Shown piece after piece: positions 58,888 to 64,000 of a DNA stretch of 64,000 nt. A program made the translations under genes and the position numbers. Source of the DNA: Trametes villosa (lineage: Eukaryota; Basidiomycota; Agaricomycetes; Polyporales; Polyporaceae); contig PUDQ02000010.1 of the NCBI GenBank assembly GCA_002964805.2, positions 3,286,001 to 3,350,000 on the forward strand, given 5' to 3'. How positions within the stretch are numbered: position 1 is the stretch's first letter; each line of letters starts with the position of its first letter. Below the pieces are notes generated by a model, which saw only the letters and a list, made by a program, of their open reading frames with translations, did no database searches and was not told the DNA's origin.

Positions 58888-58967
58888 AGGCGGTCAACGA
58901 GTCTGGTCTAGCCCAAGCGCAACCTTCAAACACTCGCTTCAGGATCAGTATCGCACTCATTCCCAAG

Positions 58968-59712
58968 ATGTTTGCAAAGCTCACCTCCAGCTTGGCCGTC
59001 CTCGCGATCCTTGCCGTCGCCACTATTGCCGCCCCCAACAACCCGCCTACCTCCTCGCCAGCTGCGCCGTCCTCCTCGTCGGAGGCTTCGCCGCCTGCGC
59101 CCCCCTCCAGCAGTGTGCCGGCTACTTCTGTGCCGGCCACATCATCCCCGCCGCCCGAGTCGACCCCTCCGGCCACAACGTCCGCACCTTCTACTCCCGC
59201 CGCTCCCCCAACCACGTCCGCGCCCCCTACTACGTCTGTGCCCCCTACCACATCGGCACCTGCAACCACTCCACCGGCCGCACCCTCCACCACGTCCGCG
59301 CCTGCGTCCTCTCCTCCCGCCGCGCCGTCCGCCCCCGCGGGCGGCGCTGGCTCATGCACGACGGGCGCACTCCAGTGCTGCGAGTCCGTCCTGTCCGCGA
59401 ACAGCACCGCGGTCTCGCCAATCCTCGGCCTGCTCGGCGTCGTGCTCCAGGACTTGAACATTCCCATTGGCCTTTCGTGCTCGGGCATCACAGCGGTTGG
59501 CGTCGGAAGCGGTAACGCCTGGTGAGTCCTCGAAGGCGATGCTACTCACTGTGCGACGCGAGGCTGACGGATTTGGCGTGCAGCTCCACGAACACGGTGT
59601 GCTGCGAGGATAACAGCTTCGGTGAGTCGGAACGGATGAGGGTATGGACGGAGGACTGACGTCGAGCGCAGGCGGCCTCCTTTCCATCGGGTGCCTTCCG
59701 GTCACTGTGTGA
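58968..59712 (+). CDS. Class I hydrophobin 7 with long Thr/Pro spacer
   Basis: Three exons. The start MFAKLTSSLAVLAILAVATI is a signal peptide. Between about residues 22 and 125 runs a spacer of Ser, Thr, Pro and Ala with repeated units such as PPTTSAP and PATSVPAT, which should be heavily O-mannosylated. The core follows: SC, QCC, LSC, the split-codon Cys (TG|C), VCC and IGC. Exon 2 has STNTVCCEDNSFG and exon 3 GGLLSIGCLPVTV. The core is very like that of hydrophobin 5 (LSCSGITAVGVGSG against LGCSGITAVGVGSA). The spacer is longer and more Thr-rich than that of hydrophobin 6. It is probably a cell-wall-linked or exposed coat protein; the role of the spacer is inference. Confidence 0.93.
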
Positions 59713-60218
59713 GTACGCGGGGACCGAAATTCAGGGAAGTGCTGGGATGGACTGGAGCTGGAGGCGGGCGTGGAGAGGCCGGCGGATAGTCTCGAGGGCT
59801 GAGACTGGACGGACACACGATTTCAGGTGAATACCTCCGACTGTGTATGTTGTTACACGGACGCCTTGCACGAGAACGATATGCACCGGTGTAATTTGTC
59901 AACGAGCAAGGTCAACGAACAGTTCGGCCCCTTCCGGACGTTTTCCCACATCAGCATAGTCCGATGAATGCAGAGTTGACACTCACCTGAGTCTGTCCGA
60001 GCCCATCGCTGGGGCAGCGCGGCACGAATATAAGCATCACCGTGTAACGAGGACATTGTCATGCACAGGAACGTCAGCGTTCAGCGATAGCAGCACCGAC
60101 GTATGGATGACATAGCCTCTAGCTAGTGATTGACATCAAGCGTGGAATGCAATCCGACCGAGAAGCGCGCAGTGCTGCTGCGTCTATCATCCTGGCATAC
60201 CGAAAGCATAGGATCGGC
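59713..60218. other. Intergenic gap between convergent genes
   Basis: The 506 bases lie between the ends of hydrophobin 7 (plus) and the secreted gene (minus). Nothing recognised. Confidence 0.5.
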
Positions 60219-61170
60219 CTAGGGGGAGTTGTCGGGATCGGGCACGTCGGTAGGATCCGTACCTGAATGGAATGACTTAGCACCTTAGCGTCCGATTGGT
60301 CGATAGGGAGCCGTTACGCACCACAGGCACTCTCGTACACACTGAACTGGATACCACTGGCGATAGGCGTGAGCTGGGTGATATTCACGGCGGTCGTGAG
60401 GTTCTAAAAGCCGCAAGCACACGGCAGAAATTACGATCAGTCCTGACAAGCACTCTTGAGGAATGCGATGGAGAACCACGTACGATGAAGTTCTCATATT
60501 GCGGGTCGCTGTAGGTTCCCTGGACGATGCCCGACTGGGACCGGAACGTCACTCCCGCGACGAGTACGGCCTGCCTCCCTGGCGGGATCGAGTACTGGGT
60601 GTAATTAGAAATAGTAATAGCTGCCGTGCGGGGGTCCGCGACACCTCCTACGATCGACACGCCGTCTGGGAGAGTGAAGTTTGCGCCGGACTGTACTTCT
60701 TGCGAGTCCTCGGAGACAAACGAGATCTGCGTGGCCGTGACATTTCCTCCGACAGTCGCGGGGATGGGGCCGGTGGCGTTGCCACAGCTGCGCCAAATCA
60801 CCTTCAGTACCGAGATAGTCGAACGTGATTCCATGCGGATGGTGGACTTGAAAGACTCACTTGAGCTGGGGATCACCGAGGACAGCGTTCGCGCCAATGT
60901 TGGGATTATCGACGATGTTAACCTAGATACGCCGCATCAGCAACATACAGGGCGAAGCGTAGCAGGGTGATAGACCAGAGTGCACCAGTTCGCATGCGGG
61001 AGCTTGGAGGATCCCGGACCTCCTGGACAGCTATCGAGAAGATCTTGGTCCGTAGGGATATCAGAGTCATCGCGTGTACTGAGGGTTCTCTTCTGGACTT
61101 TGGTAGGCGGGATGTAAAGGGAGAACGCGGGAACTACAAGGGAAATAACGAGGAAGGAGGCGACAAGCAT
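60219..61170 (-). CDS. Small secreted beta-rich protein, copy 3
   Basis: Five exons on the minus strand: 60976-61170, 60861-60922, 60484-60787, 60322-60403 and 60219-60262. Signal peptide MLVASFLVISLVVPAFSL. Then PTDQDLLDSCPGGPGSSK, HANWCTL, NIGANAVLGDPQLN and CGNATGPIPATVGGN. The strands are ITISNYTQYSIPPGRQAVLV and SQSGIVQGTYSDPQYENFI. The end is YESACGTDPTDVPDPDNSP. Exon 2 has the same 62-nt length and phase as in the copies at 9349 and 11284, which proves common descent. The first donor, GTCTAT, is weak. The core (EDSQEVQSGANFTLPDGVSI) has drifted from the left-end copies. Function unknown. Confidence 0.83.
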
Positions 61171-62393
61171 TATGAGTTCGTGAGGTGAAGTTAAAGAAGA
61201 GGTAAGTTAGCGAGTGAAATGAGTGATGAGGACTGCCGGAGTACTGAAGTGTGTACCGGGTCGTCGCTGACTTATGTACCTTCAGACCTTGACGCCCCTT
61301 GGTCAGTGTCTATGGCGTTGTTAGCGCAGACACCCGCTCGGCGAGGCACAATCCGGGCGTGGACGTACTTGGCAGTTGCCATCGCGTGGCTGAAAAGGGG
61401 GCGCAATGCCTCTGCGATTTGTAGCAGGTCGATAACCTCGTTGGGATGTCATAGCCTCGCGATTGCATGTTGCTATCAGTTGTTTCGCAGCGGTTCACGC
61501 AGTATCCCGGTAGTCACGGACCGAGTGTCAGGCAGCCCGAGCGGATTCCTGATGTGATAGAGGGCTTGTGAGCATGGCAAGCAAGACGACTGTCTGAACT
61601 CATCACTTTTACTCACTGCGTGGCGGGACGGGTCGCAACTAAAACAGCAGGCCCCTGAACATTGAACGCTCATGCTGAGCGCTTGCTGAAACAGTTCTGT
61701 AACGCCCTCTGTGCTACTCCTAAGGTGTTCCCCGAAGGAGCCTGGCGTATACTGTCCCATCTCAGAATTTCCAGGAAACGTGAGGCTTGACGAACTTGAA
61801 CGCGTTCGGGACGGTCCAAGGCTGGCAAACCGTACGCATGTCAGGGTCCCGCGCGGGCGGGAACATGTTTCATGAACTTCACGCTGTTTGAGACATGCTA
61901 TATAAAAAGCAGCTGCAAGGTTTGGGGGCGGTTTGAGGCTTTGAGCCAGACCGGAAGACTCCCGGCTATGGGGGATGGTGGTCGAGAATCGAGCGAGACG
62001 ACGTCTATAGGCGCTCGGTGACCCACTCCGGACTTTGCCGGCGACCGCCCTGCCTTCCAAACTCCTCGGCGGGATCGAGTCTACTTTCGTGCGTTGTGGT
62101 ATTCGCACTCACCCACTAGCAAGTTAGTATACGACGCGAAAGTCTTAAATGATGAGCGATAGACTCAGCCCCTCCCGGATGTTGAAGGTTGTTGTCATCA
62201 CCATGTCAGTCCCTGAATCGAAGGTCTAACAAATCAAGCTCGAGAGCCGAAAGCGGCAGAGGCAGCACCGGCTAGTTGATGGCTCAGCGAAGTCGTAGCT
62301 AGTGGTACAAGGTGTATATTCCCCTCAGCATCGAACCGGACACGCACGGCGCGGCGGTGTTTGTAAGGGTGGACAAGGAAACCAAGAGCCTGC
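61171..62393. other. Intergenic region
   Basis: The first part (about 61200-61510) is a duplicate of 63400-63700, upstream of the sister gene (shared GCAGCGGTTCACGCAGTA). A strong TATATAAAAA at 61899 has no gene at the right distance. An open minus-strand frame (61476-62108) looks like chance. Confidence 0.5.
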
Positions 62394-63700
62394 CTAGGCG
62401 GAGGTGATGCCGGACAGATCGCGAGGGTCCGTACCTAGGTGACATAAATGAGCTCGCTAACACATAGGGAGTTGTAGCGGATGGTTACGTACCACAGGCA
62501 GTCTCATACACGCTCGTCTGGACGTCGTTGGCGATGGGCGTGAGCTGCGTCACCGCCACGCCGGACGTCGTAGCATTCTGGTTGAACGCGCACGTAGACA
62601 CGGATACAAAGCAGCACGTTTAGTCCAAGTACATGTACCCTTTATGGATGCGATGAGAGATCACGTACGATGAAGTTCTCGTACTGCGGGTCGCTGTAGG
62701 TTCCCTGGACGGTTCCCGTTTGCGAGCGCTGCGCGACACTTGCGACGAGCACCGCCTGTCTCCCGGGCGGGAGCGTGTACAGCGTCGAGTTCGAGATGGT
62801 CACCATCGCCGTGCTGGGGGACGAAACGCCCCCGACGATCAAGGTGTCCTTGGGGACGTTGAAGTCGCCGTCAAACTTGAAGTTGAAGTTGTCAGTCTGA
62901 GTGTTGACGTGGACCGAGACAGTCTGCCCCATGGTGGAGTCCCCTCCGACAGTCACGTTGACGGAGTTGGTGCCGTTGCCGCAGCTACGTAAGAGGACCG
63001 TCGGTATTTAACGCCAAACGAGGTTGAATGGGGTCAGGGGAGCTGGGGGACGTACTTGAACTGCGGCTCGCCGAGGACTGTGAGCGTGCGTGTGTTGGGG
63101 TTGTCGACGACGTTAATCTATAATCGTGAGATCAGCTCATGTGAACAATTCGGCGTGTCGAACCGAGATACCAAAGTGCACCAGTTGGCGTGCAAGAGCT
63201 TGGAGGACCCAGGACCTCCGGGGCAGCTGTCGAGCAAATCTTGGTCGGTAGGGAAATCGGAACCATCGCGAGCGCCGAGGGCTCTGCTCTCGATCTTGGA
63301 ACGTGGAACATAAAGGGCGAGAGACGGGGCCAGAAGAGAGATGACGAAGGTCGAGAGCACGAGCATTGCGGCGCGAAGAAAGTGACCTGAAATATGTGGT
63401 TAAGTGAGGAAAAGGAATGAAATGAGGACTCGCAGAGTACTGAAGAGCATACCAGCCCGCTGTTGGCCTTTTGTACTCGAGCTGCACCCCTCTCCGTCGC
63501 TGCTCAAGGTATTGCTAGCGCATAGTGCCTTCCGCAACGGAAGATCCGGAACGAATGTCCTTGACAGATGCCATCGTTTGGCTCGGGAGGAGTTGCAGAG
63601 CTTCCCTTGGCGAATCGTACAACGCCGGCATGCCGTGCGGATGCTATAGCGCCACCTGTTAACAGATGATTTGCAGCGGTTCACGCAGTACTCCGCTCGG
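61200..63700 (-). repeat. Tandem duplication of the secreted-gene unit at the right end
   Basis: The two genes (starts 2196 bases apart) and about 330 bases of upstream DNA are duplicated. Shared words upstream are GAGTACTGAAG and GCAGCGGTTCACGCAGTA (61484 and 63672). Confidence 0.75.
62394..63366 (-). CDS. Small secreted beta-rich protein, copy 4
   Basis: Five exons: 63172-63366, 63056-63117, 62669-62984, 62493-62577 and 62394-62434. Signal peptide MLVLSTFVISLLAPSLAL. Then PTDQDLLDSCPGGPGSSK, HANWCTL, NTRTLTVLGEPQFN and CGNGTNSVNVTVGGD. The strands are VTISNSTLYTLPPGRQAVLV and SQTGTVQGTYSDPQYENFI, then VAVTQLTPIANDVQTSVYET and ACGTDPRDLSGITSA. Exon 2 is again 62 nt. It pairs with the gene at 60219 and keeps the four family cysteines. 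Asn-rich sequons (NGT, NST, NAT) suggest N-glycosylation. Function unknown; see the entry at 9349 for the fold idea. Confidence 0.84.
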
Positions 63701-64000
63701 TAGTAACGGGTCAAGAGACAGACGCTCCTAGTGGAAAGCTGATGTGTCGGTGAGTTCGACAACGCGACGAACCTTCGTGATAATTGAACTCACCAAGGAA
63801 TGTGACCGCGAAGACGAAGGTTACGCGAGTTTCCTGCGCGCCAACTATGCAGGATGGTAGACCGTCATTTGGTAGCACTCTCTGTGCCGCCTCAGGGTAT
63901 ATCTCAAGAAGAGTCGCAGTACGATATTCAATTGCGACAGGCCCTAGTAATCGACCTACGTCTCCAAGCCTCTTCGAGTTGTCCCAAAGTTTTCACAGCA
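63367..64000. other. Right end of window, upstream DNA
   Basis: This is the promoter region of the gene at 62394, duplicated at 61200-61510. No further gene is seen up to the window end. Confidence 0.5.

Noticed and set aside
61899..61908. TATATAAAAA as a promoter
   Set aside because: No gene starts within a sensible distance on either strand; the nearest start (61170, minus) is over 700 bases away.
61476..62108. Open frame of about 210 codons on the minus strand
   Set aside because: It is low in protein-like features, has no domain or signal peptide, and lies in the duplicated upstream region of a real gene.
1..64000. CRISPR arrays, bacterial operons, riboswitches
   Set aside because: None is expected in a fungal nuclear genome and no regularly spaced repeats were seen.

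Overview
The window looks like nuclear DNA of a basidiomycete fungus of the Agaricomycetes. This rests on genes broken by many introns of about 50 nt (GTRNGT...YAG), seven class I hydrophobin genes, a Helitron and a Plavaka-type transposase of the kinds common in mushroom-forming fungi, a DUF6532 gene and several families of small secreted proteins known mainly from that class. No rRNA, CRISPR array or bacterial-type operon was seen. Gene starts and exon joints below were worked out by eye from splice signals and from paralogs inside the window.

Left part (0.4-12.4 kb): an intron-containing tRNA-Thr, then on the minus strand the gene for the nuclear pore scaffold protein Nup107/Nup84 and two tandem F-box-like genes. 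Next come two tandem copies of a 1.9 kb unit, each carrying a TATA box and a five-exon gene for a secreted beta-rich protein. Two more members of that family lie at the far right end (60.2-63.4 kb, minus strand).

Middle part (12.4-32.4 kb): an apparently intact Helitron Rep/helicase gene of about 2366 codons. It has an HUH nuclease, a Pif1-type helicase and a C-terminal region that resembles a ubiquitin-specific protease. It is followed by a dense array of uncharacterised genes: one ends inside the last codons of the Helitron gene on the other strand, two encode F-box-like plus nucleotidyltransferase-fold proteins, five share a C-terminal 'GDxV' domain (one of these carries an in-frame stop), and one encodes a short coiled-coil protein. 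Several have TATA boxes 54-69 bp upstream of the start codon. This array is the most promising place for an undescribed gene set.

Right part (33.3-63.4 kb): seven hydrophobin genes (small secreted amphipathic coat proteins of aerial hyphae, spores and fruit bodies), interspersed with a tandem pair of secreted proteins with a Kex2-like RLARGLPPR site, a second tRNA-Thr, and a divergent pair made of a Plavaka transposase gene and a DUF6532 gene. Six of the seven hydrophobin promoters carry the same heptamer TATAAGA 70-100 bp before the ATG. The whole window is shaped by local duplication: nearly every gene family occurs as a tandem pair, often with its upstream DNA.
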